Position numbers and translations under genes: made by a program | Assembly: GCF_050908995.1 (NCBI RefSeq) | Contig: NC_135123.1 | Span: 10,106,001-10,170,000 of the forward strand | DNA from: Andrena cerasifolii | Taxonomy: Eukaryota; Arthropoda; Insecta; Hymenoptera; Andrenidae | Direction: 5' to 3' | Length of the DNA: 64,000 nt | Notes under the pieces: model-generated | Told to the model about the DNA's origin: nothing | Database searches by the model: none | Seen by the model: the letters and a program-made list of their open reading frames with translations, nothing else | Shown: in pieces, positions 51,801 through 53,544 of the stretch | How positions within the stretch are numbered: the stretch's first letter is position 1 | Layout: every line of letters starts with the position of its first letter

Positions 51801-53544
51801 TTTTTGCCCCACCACCAGAGCTCCCCACCATTTACCGTTTAGTTGTGGTGACGAATCTTCCAAACGGCCTAGGTCTCGCGGACCCAGTGTGGGGTTTGAG
51901 GGTTAATTTTTTCCTTCACATCAACATATTCTGTAGCTGAAAGAAGAAAATGTCTAAAAAGACCTGTATGTCGTAAACGCACCATTTCCTAAAAAAAATT
52001 CTAAAATTTTGGCACGGATGAAGTGATCCATGTATCTACCTATCCAGTGAAACCATTTTCCACGTTTTTTTTGAGAAAACGGTACGTTAGCGACGTATGG
52101 TTTCTTTTAGCCGTTTCTCCTTTCAATGTTATAAACAATTTCGCTGCAAATTCTTTTCACAAATCGTCACCGACTCAGAAGTGTAGATTCACCCCTGAAA
52201 GCAGTAGCTATCACTTTTTGAACAACCTGTGCACACGTGAGTGGGTTCACGGTCATATACGTCAGGGCTGGGCTACCCGCGGCCCGTTCCCTGACTTACC
52301 TACTCTGCTGGGCCGCAGAAGGACCCCCACCATACTCTTTTAATTCCTACAGTGTACGCCGTACCTATATATGACTGCACCCGTAGGAGTAAAAGGAATC
52401 TGCTTATGGTGGGGGAACCGGCTGACTGGTAGTGGGGACTGTGCGGCCCGCGTCGGCGAACAAGTTGCTCAGCCCTGATATACATAACTCCCACATCTCT
52501 ACAAGCCGCAATAAAGATTCTTTGCATAGAATCTGCCTTGCCAGTGATCGAATCTAGCACATTCACATTTGACAAGAACATCTTCGACCGTAGAAAATGC
52601 CGTCAGAGATGAACTGCTCGTGGCCAGCCATTTATCAACCATTTATCAACCATTTATATCCTTCGCAGGCAATCAGCGACGGGCAGGAGAACAAGTCCCT
52701 GTTGTGCGTGATCAAGCCGCCAGCGAATTCCTCCCCGGTGACGCCGACCGGCTCGGTCACCGGGCTGGCCTGTCCCAAGCCGAGCAGCGAGCGTTATCTT
52801 CTGCCAACGGCCAATATCTACCCGTCCAAGGCGACGTTGGGCCACAGGCCGTCGAGCGACACGCAGTCCCAGTCCGACACGAACGCCAGCGGCGGTAACA
52901 GCGCCTCGAGGACGCCCAGCGGGACGAACAGTCATCACACCGATAGCGGGACGTCCAAGTGCAGCGGACGATCGGACGACGCGAAGTCGAAGAGCGAGAA
53001 ATGGTCGTCGGCGCCACCGACGGAGGATATCGACGTGCAGTCCATCATTAACGAAAGGAGACCGTCCAAGCTGAAGAGCGTCAGCTCGTCAATGGTGGCG
53101 AGCGGCGTCGCAGACCAGTACGGTTCAGCGACACGAGCCGGCAGCTACGGGCGTATCTACGTCGCCGAAGAGAGGCCCGACGAGGCGCTACCTACGTCGA
53201 CCAGCAACATGAGCGACAGCATGGTTAGCAGCGCGAGCGCCAGCGCCAGCGGAAGCGGCAGCGGCAGCGCCACCGGCGGCAGAAACGGCACCGCCATAGT
53301 GCACATGCCCGACGGGGTCTGCGCGACCATCGCCACGGACGTCAGGATATACGTGGACGATACGGACTCGACGAGCAGCAACGGCCACCGTAAACGAGCG
53401 CAACGCGACGACACGCTGGACTCACCGACAACGATACCCACGGGCACCGCCGCGCAAGATTCCACCGACGAGACGGAAGAGGCCGAGCAGAGGTCCGAGC
53501 GATTCGAGAGGCCGCCCCCCAGCGGACCTCTGGACCCCTCTTAA
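3030..53544 (+). CDS. Ca-alpha1T: T-type voltage-gated calcium channel alpha-1 subunit (Cav3), 5'-truncated by window; overall gene
   Basis: This is the pore-forming subunit of a low-voltage-activated calcium channel in the plasma membrane. Thirty-three coding exons were found, 32 in any one transcript. Joined in phase (with 30225..30345) they give 2,348 residues plus a stop. The sequence shows arginine-rich S4 segments in all four repeats and filter motifs LEGWTD (I), TQEDWN (II), SRDGW (III) and TGDNW (IV), the E-E-D-D locus typical of Cav3 rather than the E-E-E-E of L/N/P-type channels. There is no IQ motif after IVS6, also as expected for Cav3. Exons for the N-terminus and IS1-IS3 are not in the window; the first visible exon is the IS3/IS4 junction. 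Introns are large in the first three quarters (up to 12 kb) and short from domain III on. The assignment is by recognition of family motifs; exon borders are my reading of GT-AG sites and phase. Confidence 0.97.
3853..4024 (+). CDS. Ca-alpha1T: Ca-alpha1T exon: I S4-S5 linker and IS5
   Basis: The exon follows ccaacag and reads (S)MRILVMLLLDTLPML, then GNVLLLCFFVFFIFG and VGVQLWEGILRQRCF. This is IS5 and the first part of the extracellular turret, close to vertebrate Cav3. It ends in phase 2 at CCCGA|gtaagt and is followed by a 12-kb intron. Confidence 0.96.
5331..5513. mobile_element. TTAA-flanked MITE, CACTTTGACTGGCG family
   Basis: TTAA bounds both ends. The inverted termini are CACTTTGACTGGCG and CGCCACTCAAAGTG. 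The internal 175 bp is GC-rich. A related copy is at 55272..55435. piggyBac-type insertion is inferred from TTAA. Confidence 0.8.
5620..6308. mobile_element. Foldback element, about 690 bp, near-perfect palindrome
   Basis: The left arm (5620..about 5932) and right arm (about 5990..6308) are inverted copies. Both ends are TAGGGTGGCCCTT, and shared internal blocks include GCCGACCAGGCCTTAAAG and GTTTGAATTTGAAGAATT. A G-run (about 6249..6259) sits in the right arm. No transposase frame. TA may be the target duplication. Confidence 0.85.
6888..6931. repeat. (CT)n microsatellite
   Basis: About 20 uninterrupted CT units in the 12-kb intron. Confidence 0.95.
7187..7268. repeat. (TA)n microsatellite, interrupted
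   Basis: Runs of TA broken by single T or C bases. Confidence 0.9.
11098..11683. mobile_element. TTAA-flanked MITE, GGGGTCTCCC family (complete copy)
   Basis: TTAA at 11098..11101 and 11680..11683. The termini GGGGTCTCCCCACTTTGACG and, reversed, GGGGTCTCCCTACCTTGACG are inverted repeats. The interior is AT-rich and non-coding. The left part recurs at 62711 onward. Confidence 0.85.
13295..13555. mobile_element. Repeat with CCCGGCGTTGCCCGGG hairpin head
   Basis: It begins near tatataaaactagcttaaag followed by CCCGGCGTTGCCCGGG and ends near tttatataataggatagat. It resembles the segment at about 21085..21170. The class is unknown to me; boundaries are approximate. Confidence 0.5.
13590..14150. 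repeat. 36-bp tandem repeat array
   Basis: About 15 diverged copies of a 36-bp unit containing ATATTCGAATACTGAATTAT followed by TCCACGAATATTTGTA. The core ATTCGAAT is palindromic, so both strands show open frames of repeated NIRGIIQYSN-like peptides; these are not genes. Confidence 0.9.
15217..15371. mobile_element. Truncated TTAA-type MITE (family of 38446..38663)
   Basis: On the minus strand it reads GGGGTCATTGCGGCATTTTC and then the same AATAAATTCCTGAAAAT-type interior as 38446..38663. The right end has TTAA (15368..15371); the left TTAA end is missing. Confidence 0.7.
16048..16151 (+). CDS. Ca-alpha1T: Ca-alpha1T exon: domain I S5-P turret, part 1
   Basis: The exon follows ttttccag. It reads DDLEKYFEYQGQDYICSRP and then NGMHSCSNLPPLKF, matching the Cav3 turret with its paired cysteines (ICS...HSC). 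It is 104 bases, starts with one split-codon base and ends in phase 1 at TTCG|gtgagt. Confidence 0.95.
16152..16863 (+). other. Intron of Ca-alpha1T, nothing further seen
   Basis: AT-rich sequence between two turret exons with no recognisable repeat or exon. Confidence 0.6.
16864..17039 (+). CDS. Ca-alpha1T: Ca-alpha1T exon: domain I turret, part 2, and pore helix
   Basis: The exon reads CNNTALPNNNATF, then NDTCVNWNYYYTEC and FDNIGLAWVAIFL. NNT, NAT and NDT are possible N-glycosylation sites on the extracellular turret. The FDNIG-WxAIF pore helix is characteristic of Cav3. It ends in phase 0 before gtgagt; the last codon is leucine where vertebrate Cav3 has glutamine. Confidence 0.95.
17336..17428 (+). 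CDS. Ca-alpha1T: Ca-alpha1T exon: domain I selectivity filter and start of IS6
   Basis: A 31-codon, phase 0/0 exon after ctgcag. It reads VISLEGWTDIMYYVQDAHS and continues into the IS6 hydrophobic run. The glutamate of LEGWTD is the domain I filter residue. Confidence 0.96.
17698..17876 (+). CDS. Ca-alpha1T: Ca-alpha1T exon: IS6 and start of I-II linker
   Basis: The exon reads IGSFFMINLCLVVIATQF and then SETKKREMERMRLERARF, the conserved end of IS6 running into a charged helix. It then has a Ser/Thr-rich stretch (STSTLASSTNTSEPT) and CYAEIVK, with the lysine split across the junction. It ends in phase 2 at GTCAA|gtgagt. Confidence 0.97.
17877..19883 (+). other. Intron of Ca-alpha1T with repeat content
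   Basis: It holds the 30-bp array at 18055..18257. It also has a stretch with AAACCGGTTT-type motifs (about 18880..18900 and 19240..19275) that may bound another degraded element. No exon was found. Confidence 0.6.
18055..18257. repeat. 30-bp tandem array of ATTCGAATACTCAAAT with MITE terminus
   Basis: Three near-identical 30-bp units (ATTCGAATACTCAAATATTC plus GAATAATAAC), ending TCCCAGCCCTAG as in the element at 12955..14205. A solo or truncated relative. Confidence 0.8.
19884..20056 (+). CDS. Ca-alpha1T: Ca-alpha1T exon: I-II linker gating-brake region
   Basis: The exon follows tcccag and reads YIAHLWRRGKRRLMKRY, then RLYLYKRQQKREQNLLKEQ. This basic, helical region corresponds to the proximal I-II linker that acts as a helix-loop-helix gating brake in Cav3 channels; that function is family knowledge. 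It ends in phase 1 (GGGG|gtgag). Confidence 0.93.
20057..21882 (+). other. Intron of Ca-alpha1T
   Basis: AT-rich. It contains a segment with a CTCGGCTTCGCCCG hairpin (about 21085..21170) related to the element at 13295. No exon was seen. Confidence 0.6.
21883..22220 (+). CDS. Ca-alpha1T: Ca-alpha1T exon: I-II cytoplasmic linker
   Basis: With two leading bases completing an alanine codon, the frame reads DRRVHHGRCPRLLAALEYA, then a QQQQQ run, Ser/Gly/Asn-rich spacer, and APRASPEVSEADIS. The HRR-like and PRASPE motifs match the vertebrate linker. The exon is 112 codons and ends in phase 0 at ATACAG|gtatgt. The start is fixed by phase; a second AG three bases later is an alternative acceptor. 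Confidence 0.9.
22221..24349 (+). other. Intron of Ca-alpha1T
   Basis: It contains an unassigned GC-richer block (about 23020..23400) and a TTAA-type element (about 23740..24253). No splice-consistent exon was found. Confidence 0.6.
23740..24253. mobile_element. TTAA-type element, inverted copy of the 36407..37224 family
   Basis: On the minus strand, from TTAA at 24250..24253, it reads AAGGGATGCTCCGATCTAGA, a block with AGGAATTAATTAAAG, TTTTAAACTATAGAAGTATA and GGCACTGGGGA. All recur in order in 36407..37224. The left boundary is approximate. Confidence 0.7.
24350..24571 (+). CDS. Ca-alpha1T: Ca-alpha1T exon: I-II linker
   Basis: A 74-codon, phase 0/0 exon after cactttcag. It starts TNNALLSPPCTHYRRRSSV and ends SSPLADHIQ before gtacgc. 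It is low-complexity cytoplasmic linker with RRRSS as a possible kinase site. Support comes from the splice sites, matching phases and an open frame between two confident exons. Confidence 0.87.
24658..24787 (+). CDS. Ca-alpha1T: Ca-alpha1T exon: I-II linker
   Basis: The exon follows gtcaccgcag and reads MQADLSGNEAMTCQELLAL, then SGALSAALPTGQLALDSF. It ends AAAG|gtagg in phase 1, which joins to the next exon's GC. It lies only 86 bases downstream of the previous exon. Confidence 0.88.
24788..25671 (+). other. Intron of Ca-alpha1T, nothing further seen
   Basis: AT-rich; no repeat or exon recognised. Confidence 0.6.
25672..25973 (+). CDS. Ca-alpha1T: Ca-alpha1T exon: end of I-II linker, cysteine-rich stretch and IIS1
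   Basis: The exon has 100 codons after ttccag. It begins IRDRHITLEDHTQWLTSD, contains NCSCCCELQ and later RACGTRCVCSIRCVSRSIK, and ends with IIS1 (ILVAILINTLSMGIEYHNQ). Eight cysteines occur in roughly 55 cytoplasmic residues directly before IIS1, unlike vertebrate Cav3. It ends in phase 0 before gtcagt. Confidence 0.95.
26410..26561 (+). CDS. Ca-alpha1T: Ca-alpha1T exon: IIS2 and start of IIS3
   Basis: The exon follows ggtcgacag and reads PEQLTVMVEISNIVFSAVF, then AVEMLLKVIAEGPFGYI and FNVFDGVVVVL. It continues the vertebrate-like IEYHxQPEQLT sequence across the junction. It ends in phase 2 (CTCAG|gtacg). Confidence 0.96.
26951..27435. mobile_element. Foldback MITE with hairpin arms
   Basis: The left arm (26951..about 27090) and right arm (about 27120..27435) are inverted copies, sharing TTCATAG, GTGGGGTTTTAGTGG, ACCCTGGCGC, CCTCTGGAG and CCCACGTTAA. 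The outermost CGTTTAAGCC of the left arm reappears beyond the inserted hAT MITE in the right arm (as GGCTTAAACG). Confidence 0.8.
27274..27411. mobile_element. hAT-like MITE, 138 bp, with perfect 8-bp target duplication
   Basis: It is flanked by GCCTATTG on both sides (27266..27273 and 27412..27419). The ends are CAGAGATGCACAGGGAGCCG and CGGCTCCCTGTGCACCCCTG. Its TIRs share AGGGAGCCGTTTTTAGCGCC with the element at 45778. Confidence 0.92.
27749..27952 (+). CDS. Ca-alpha1T: Ca-alpha1T exon: IIS3 end, voltage sensor IIS4 and start of IIS5
   Basis: The exon reads (S)VIEICQAFVEERSGSSGLS, then LRTFRLLRILKLVRFLP (IIS4), RRQLFVMLRTMDN and a hydrophobic IIS5 start ending LFIFIF. It ends in phase 2 (TTCAG|gtaagt). 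The split serine can be completed by either alternative exon (30225 or 39179). Confidence 0.96.
28257..28321 (+). promoter_or_regulatory. Candidate intronic RNA hairpin
   Basis: TAAGCGTGAACGGGACC (28257..28273) pairs with GGTCTCGTTCACGCTTA (28305..28321), 17 positions with one G-U. Inside, GTCGCC pairs with GGCGAC. It lies 305 bases after the IIS4 exon donor and upstream of both alternative exons. A role in splicing is only a possibility. Confidence 0.4.
28738..28876. repeat. TA-rich microsatellite
   Basis: Imperfect TATA/CATATA runs with ATATACGTAT blocks. Confidence 0.8.
30225..30345 (+). CDS. Ca-alpha1T: Ca-alpha1T alternative exon 'a': IIS5 end and short domain II turret
   Basis: The exon follows gttgtgttgtag. 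It reads (S)ILGMNLFGCKFCETMKGS, then SDVECDRKNFDSLLWAIVT and VFQ, and ends TTTCAG|gtacct in phase 0. It is 40 codons with three cysteines in the turret. The body matches vertebrate Cav3 (ILGMHLFGCKF...DRKNFDSLLWAIVTVFQ), so this is the more ancestral-looking version. It has the same phases as the exon at 39179..39335. Confidence 0.95.
31283..31965. mobile_element. Foldback element with about 250-bp arms
   Basis: The left arm (about 31330..31580) and right arm (about 31695..31950) are inverted copies. Shared blocks include TCATCTGAAATTTGGAC, CAGGTAATCT, AACAGAAAAATGAAAC and ATACATATGTAGCTT. A second inverted pair (GTACGAGATATTTAATAAT at about 31026 and its reverse near 32160) suggests outer ends at about 31026..32172. 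Confidence 0.75.
34517..34705. mobile_element. TTAA-flanked MITE, CCTTTCGCTGCG family
   Basis: TTAA at both ends. The termini TCCTTTCGCTGCG and CGCAGCGAAAGGG are inverted. 181 bp inside. Its right TTAA is also the left TTAA of the next element. Confidence 0.8.
34702..35042. mobile_element. TTAA-flanked MITE, CCCTTCGTGGTTACAC family
   Basis: TTAA at both ends. The left end is CCCTTCGTGGTTACAC; the right end reversed is CCGTCGGTTGTCACACTG. A half-terminus of the same type (GTGTGACCACGAAGAGTTAA) abuts the element at 38446. Confidence 0.7.
36407..37224. mobile_element. TTAA-flanked MITE, 810 bp
   Basis: TTAA at 36407..36410 and 37221..37224. The termini GGGGCTGTTCCGGCCTAAA and, reversed, GGGGAGGTTCCGGTCTAAA are inverted repeats. 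The interior shares blocks with 23740..24253 and a local duplication (ATTTAGTTGACATTAAATTC twice near 37075..37165). Confidence 0.85.
38446..38663. mobile_element. TTAA-flanked MITE, GGGGTCATTCCGG family
   Basis: TTAA at both ends. The termini GGGGTCATTCCGGATAAC and, reversed, GGGGGCATTCCGGTTAGAC. The AT-rich interior matches 15217..15371. Confidence 0.85.
39179..39335 (+). CDS. Ca-alpha1T: Ca-alpha1T alternative exon 'b': IIS5 end and long cysteine-rich domain II turret
   Basis: The exon follows cggttgcag. It reads (S)ILGMYLFGGKFCMWADRS, then RPCTCAEVVSRHPMCRCDR and KHFNDIVWALVTVFQ, ending TTTCAG|gtacca. It is 52 codons with five turret cysteines, 12 residues longer than the alternative at 30225..30345. 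Both ends match that exon in phase and in flanking residues. Alternative domain II S5-P turret exons are known, as I recall, from invertebrate Cav3 channels such as the snail channel, where turret choice affects sodium versus calcium passage. Confidence 0.94.
39336..40975 (+). other. Intron of Ca-alpha1T
   Basis: It contains pyrimidine-rich CTATATCT repeats (about 39420..39600), the long CT microsatellite (40044..40162) and a poly-T run (about 40367..40385). Long Ser/Leu frames here are microsatellite artefacts. Confidence 0.7.
40044..40162. repeat. (CT)n-rich microsatellite
   Basis: Imperfect CT/CTTT runs over about 120 bp. Confidence 0.95.
40976..41131 (+). CDS. Ca-alpha1T: Ca-alpha1T exon: domain II selectivity filter and IIS6
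   Basis: A 52-codon, phase 0/0 exon after tacgtag. It reads ILTQEDWNVVLFNGMQKTS, then WAALYFVALMTFGNYVLF and NLLVAILVEGFSSE. The glutamate of TQEDWN is the domain II filter residue. It is close to vertebrate Cav3. Confidence 0.97.
41132..41937 (+). other. Intron of Ca-alpha1T with a MITE
   Basis: Mostly occupied by the element at 41383..41696; the rest is AT-rich. Confidence 0.7.
41383..41696. mobile_element. MITE, TTGAGGATCTTGCAGC family, copy 1
   Basis: It ends with GAGCTGCACCCCTCTTGCTG and CAAGCTCCTCAA, the inverse of the start of copy 2 (44637..44985). The interiors share AAGAGAACACTAATTGAA and GTTGATAAGTTTTTATTTC. Confidence 0.8.
41938..42072 (+). CDS. Ca-alpha1T: Ca-alpha1T exon: proximal II-III linker
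   Basis: A 45-codon, phase 0/0 exon. It reads RNERREREQREMARLAAK, a charged helix, then GMGSDEGSSRISRSHSITD. The flanks are tatgcag and CTCAG|gtgtgt. It is cytoplasmic and Ser-rich, with possible phosphorylation sites (RSHSIT). Confidence 0.92.
42073..43508 (+). other. Intron of Ca-alpha1T, nothing further seen
   Basis: AT-rich; no exon or clear repeat recognised. Confidence 0.6.
43509..43799 (+). CDS. Ca-alpha1T: Ca-alpha1T exon: II-III linker with conserved THTAATP motif
   Basis: A 97-codon, phase 0/0 exon starting DRKNSWQSAEELRKYKDN. It contains QPPIITHTAATPQDSPNT, matching the vertebrate PPLIIHTAATP segment of the II-III linker. It ends at TCCGGG|gtacgt. Confidence 0.93.
43992..44143 (+). 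CDS. Ca-alpha1T: Ca-alpha1T exon: II-III linker
   Basis: The exon follows tttttttacag and reads SQCSIPSGLLKLPDVSNKI, then AGEFQRRISLVTAVVNPA. It ends in phase 2 (TCAAG|gtgtca). RRIS is a basophilic-kinase-like site. The call rests on splice sites and phase continuity. Confidence 0.88.
44429..44572 (+). CDS. Ca-alpha1T: Ca-alpha1T exon: II-III linker
   Basis: The exon reads (S)PPRIQRGYSWKLSRPSLK, then KKRWSQTEDDPSGRATVL. It has one leading split base and ends in phase 2 at ACAAC|gtaag. It resembles the basic SLKRRS-type stretch of the vertebrate linker. Confidence 0.88.
44573..45166 (+). other. Intron of Ca-alpha1T with a MITE
   Basis: Mostly the element at 44637..44985. Confidence 0.7.
44637..44985. 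mobile_element. MITE, TTGAGGATCTTGCAGC family, copy 2
   Basis: The left end GAGGATCTTGCAGCAAGAGG is inverted at the right end (CTTCCTGCTGCAAGGTCCTC). It is a direct-orientation relative of 41383..41696, about 3.2 kb away. Confidence 0.8.
45167..45332 (+). CDS. Ca-alpha1T: Ca-alpha1T exon: II-III linker
   Basis: The exon follows attttcag and starts FNGGYLHGSIKNDTQSD. It is Asn/Ser-rich, with SLSPNNSIESRSSSIRRY near the end. It ends in phase 0 (AATCAG|gtgagt). Confidence 0.88.
45333..46123 (+). other. Intron of Ca-alpha1T with a local duplication and a hAT MITE
   Basis: It contains two diverged copies of a 65-bp block (about 45593..45660 and 45692..45758, both with AATATTAGAATT and GATTTAGTGGTT) and the element 45778..46002. 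Confidence 0.75.
45778..46002. mobile_element. hAT-like MITE, 225 bp, with perfect 8-bp target duplication
   Basis: CTCTACGG flanks both ends (45770..45777 and 46003..46010). The ends are CAGGGCTGCTCAGGGAGCC and GGCTCCCTGCGCAGCCCTG. The inner arms CTAGCTGCGAGCAACCCGCC and CCGATTCTAACCTTAGCAAC match the element at 27274. Confidence 0.95.
46124..46470 (+). CDS. Ca-alpha1T: Ca-alpha1T exon: distal II-III linker up to IIIS1
   Basis: The exon starts MRWIDDLSRRNSLRGYEN, has an acidic DQEDDNPHADEQ stretch, and ends FFEPKGCLKERDDYSLY then IFPPNN. The final stretch matches vertebrate ERDSWSAYIFPPQSR just before IIIS1. It ends in phase 2 (AATAG|gtacgc). The acceptor (gctttaaag) has a weak pyrimidine tract but is the one that keeps the frame. 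Confidence 0.92.
46734..46926 (+). CDS. Ca-alpha1T: Ca-alpha1T exon: IIIS1 and start of IIIS2
   Basis: The exon reads (R)FRVLCRSLVDQRWFDNV, then VLFFIGLNCITLAMERPN and NYIFTGVFAFEMFIK. It is nearly vertebrate Cav3. The flanks are atttcag and ATCAAG|gtgaca, ending in phase 0. Confidence 0.97.
47009..47158 (+). CDS. Ca-alpha1T: Ca-alpha1T exon: IIIS2-IIIS3
   Basis: A 50-codon, phase 0/0 exon after tatcacag. It reads VVASGMLYGSDAYFTSGWN, then IMDGVLVVISIIDLSMSL and RIFGILR, leading into IIIS4. Confidence 0.96.
47428..47808 (+). CDS. Ca-alpha1T: Ca-alpha1T exon: IIIS4, IIIS5, turret and domain III filter
   Basis: The largest membrane-domain exon (127 codons, phase 0/0). It contains FRLLRSLRPLRVINRAPG (IIIS4), RPIGNIVLICCTFFVIFG (S5), a turret with NKTDC (possible N-glycan), FDDLGKALMSLF and LSSRDGWVNIM, and ends GLDAVGVDQQ. 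The aspartate of SRDGW is the Cav3-specific filter residue of domain III. Confidence 0.98.
48075..48267 (+). CDS. Ca-alpha1T: Ca-alpha1T exon: IIIS6 and III-IV linker
   Basis: The exon reads PVENYSEWRLLYFIAFIL, then FFVLNMFVGVVVENFHRC and a highly charged EEQEKEERVRRAAKRA helix. It ends CGAA|gtaaga in phase 1. If the intron were retained, the frame would stop at 48285..48287 after seven extra codons. Confidence 0.96.
48320..48515. mobile_element. Foldback repeat filling a short intron
   Basis: The left arm AATCGATCGTTTCTTG...AGAGGGATTTTGATG and the right arm, inverted, fill most of the 289-bp intron 48268..48556. The inner arm GTTCGCGTGAAATTA recurs at 57751. Confidence 0.8.
48557..48818 (+). 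CDS. Ca-alpha1T: Ca-alpha1T exon: III-IV linker end, IVS1 and IVS2
   Basis: The exon reads MHEPPYYTNYSKSRLFVHN, then FDLAIAAVIGLNVVTMAM and NYFFTAVFILESFMKLLAL. It follows ttttcag and ends in phase 2 (GACAA|gtatgc). It matches the vertebrate CKPYYSDYSRFRLLVH segment. Confidence 0.96.
48926..49056 (+). CDS. Ca-alpha1T: Ca-alpha1T exon: IVS3 and first half of IVS4
   Basis: The exon reads (K)WNQLDVGIVILSVVGIV, then LEEVESKIIPINPTIIR and VMRVLRIAR, the start of the IVS4 ladder. It ends in phase 1 (AGAG|gtacgt). Confidence 0.96.
49169..49318 (+). CDS. Ca-alpha1T: Ca-alpha1T exon: IVS4 end, S4-S5 linker and IVS5
   Basis: The exon reads (V)LKLLKMAKGIRALLDTV, then MQALPQVGNLGLLFFLLF and FIFAALGVELFGRL. 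It starts with two bases after cttcgcag and ends in phase 1 (TTAG|gtgagt). Confidence 0.97.
49319..49680 (+). other. Intron of Ca-alpha1T with an AAGCTAAGC inverted repeat
   Basis: GGAAGCTAAGCTAAGCTAT near 49378 is inverted at about 49519..49545 (TAGCTTAGCTGAGCTTAGC). A small, unassigned foldback. Confidence 0.65.
49681..49973 (+). CDS. Ca-alpha1T: Ca-alpha1T exon: domain IV pore loop and IVS6
   Basis: The exon reads ECNDDMPCQGLGEHAHF, then FGMAFLTLFRVATGDNWN, KDTLRDDCDEAADCVKNC and IVS6 ending VLMKHLEESHKQ. The aspartate of TGDNW is the domain IV filter residue. The loop between filter and IVS6 holds four cysteines (DCDEAADCVKNCC), more than vertebrate Cav3. It follows ttggttgtag and ends in phase 0. 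Confidence 0.97.
50058..50340 (+). CDS. Ca-alpha1T: Ca-alpha1T exon: proximal C-terminal tail, acidic stretch
   Basis: The exon reads MEDELDMETQLERELAAEQ, then an Asp/Glu run (EEEDDDDDD, later GDDDDVRERE) and KVRSLPANFIYSPP. The opening matches the acidic EAELEAELELEM helix after vertebrate IVS6. The acceptor is tttgcaag; the donor GATG|gtacgt leaves phase 1. Confidence 0.92.
50341..51046 (+). other. Intron of Ca-alpha1T, nothing further seen
   Basis: AT-rich with a few AATATTAATTTGA repeats near 50540..50600. Confidence 0.6.
51047..51327 (+). CDS. Ca-alpha1T: Ca-alpha1T exon: C-terminal tail
   Basis: After gaccag, two bases complete a glycine, then the frame reads SKYVTDGSFTVSLPRRSSY, later FKSKRRQTFHSGHHPQRR, and ends SRDLGHAQRQRLQ. 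The donor gtaatg is non-optimal but phase 0 matches the last exon. It is a basic, Ser-rich cytoplasmic tail. Moderate confidence in the exact donor. Confidence 0.8.
51679..51906. mobile_element. TTAA-type MITE, CCACACTGGGTC family
   Basis: The left end reads CTAAC...CCACACTGGGTCTGCGCG and the right end reversed TTAACCC...CCACACTGGGTCCGCG. The left TTAA appears mutated to CTAA. Confidence 0.6.
52263..52477. mobile_element. hAT-like MITE, 215 bp
   Basis: The flanks ATATACGT (52255..52262) and ATATACAT (52478..52485) form an 8-bp target duplication with one mismatch. The ends are CAGGGCTGGGCTACCCGCGG and, reversed, CAGGGCTGAGCAACTTGTTC; GCGGGCCGC-like arms follow. Confidence 0.88.
52669..53544 (+). 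CDS. Ca-alpha1T: Ca-alpha1T terminal coding exon: distal C-terminal tail and stop
   Basis: The exon follows ccttcgcag and encodes 291 residues to a TAA at 53542..53544. It starts AISDGQENKSLLCVIKPPA, is Ser/Thr/Gly-rich (ASASASGSGSGSATGG) and contains EDIDVQSIINERRPSKLKS and MPDGVCATIATDVRIYVDD. Codons are strongly GC-rich at third positions compared with upstream exons. No catalytic or known interaction domain is visible; it is a long disordered tail as in other Cav3 channels. Confidence 0.92.
   Translation, partial: AISDGQENKSLLCVIKPPANSSPVTPTGSVTGLACPKPSSERYLLPTANIYPSKATLGHRPSSDTQSQSDTNASGGNSASRTPSGTNSHHTDSGTSKCSGRSDDAKSKSEKWSSAPPTEDIDVQSIINERRPSKLKSVSSSMVASGVADQYGSATRAGSYGRIYVAEERPDEALPTSTSNMSDSMVSSASASASGSGSGSATGGRNGTAIVHMPDGVCATIATDVRIYVDDTDSTSSNGHRKRAQRDDTLDSPTTIPTGTAAQDSTDETEEAEQRSERFERPPPSGPLDPS

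Larger units (their letters stand above)
51328..52668 (+). other. Intron of Ca-alpha1T with two MITEs
   Basis: It holds a TTAA-type element (about 51679..51906) and a hAT-like MITE (52263..52477). A short repeat ATTTATCAACC occurs twice at about 52631..52652, just before the terminal exon. Confidence 0.7.

Noticed and set aside
52654..53465. Antisense open frames opposite the terminal channel exon
   Set aside because: They are shadows of GC-rich third positions in a long coding exon.
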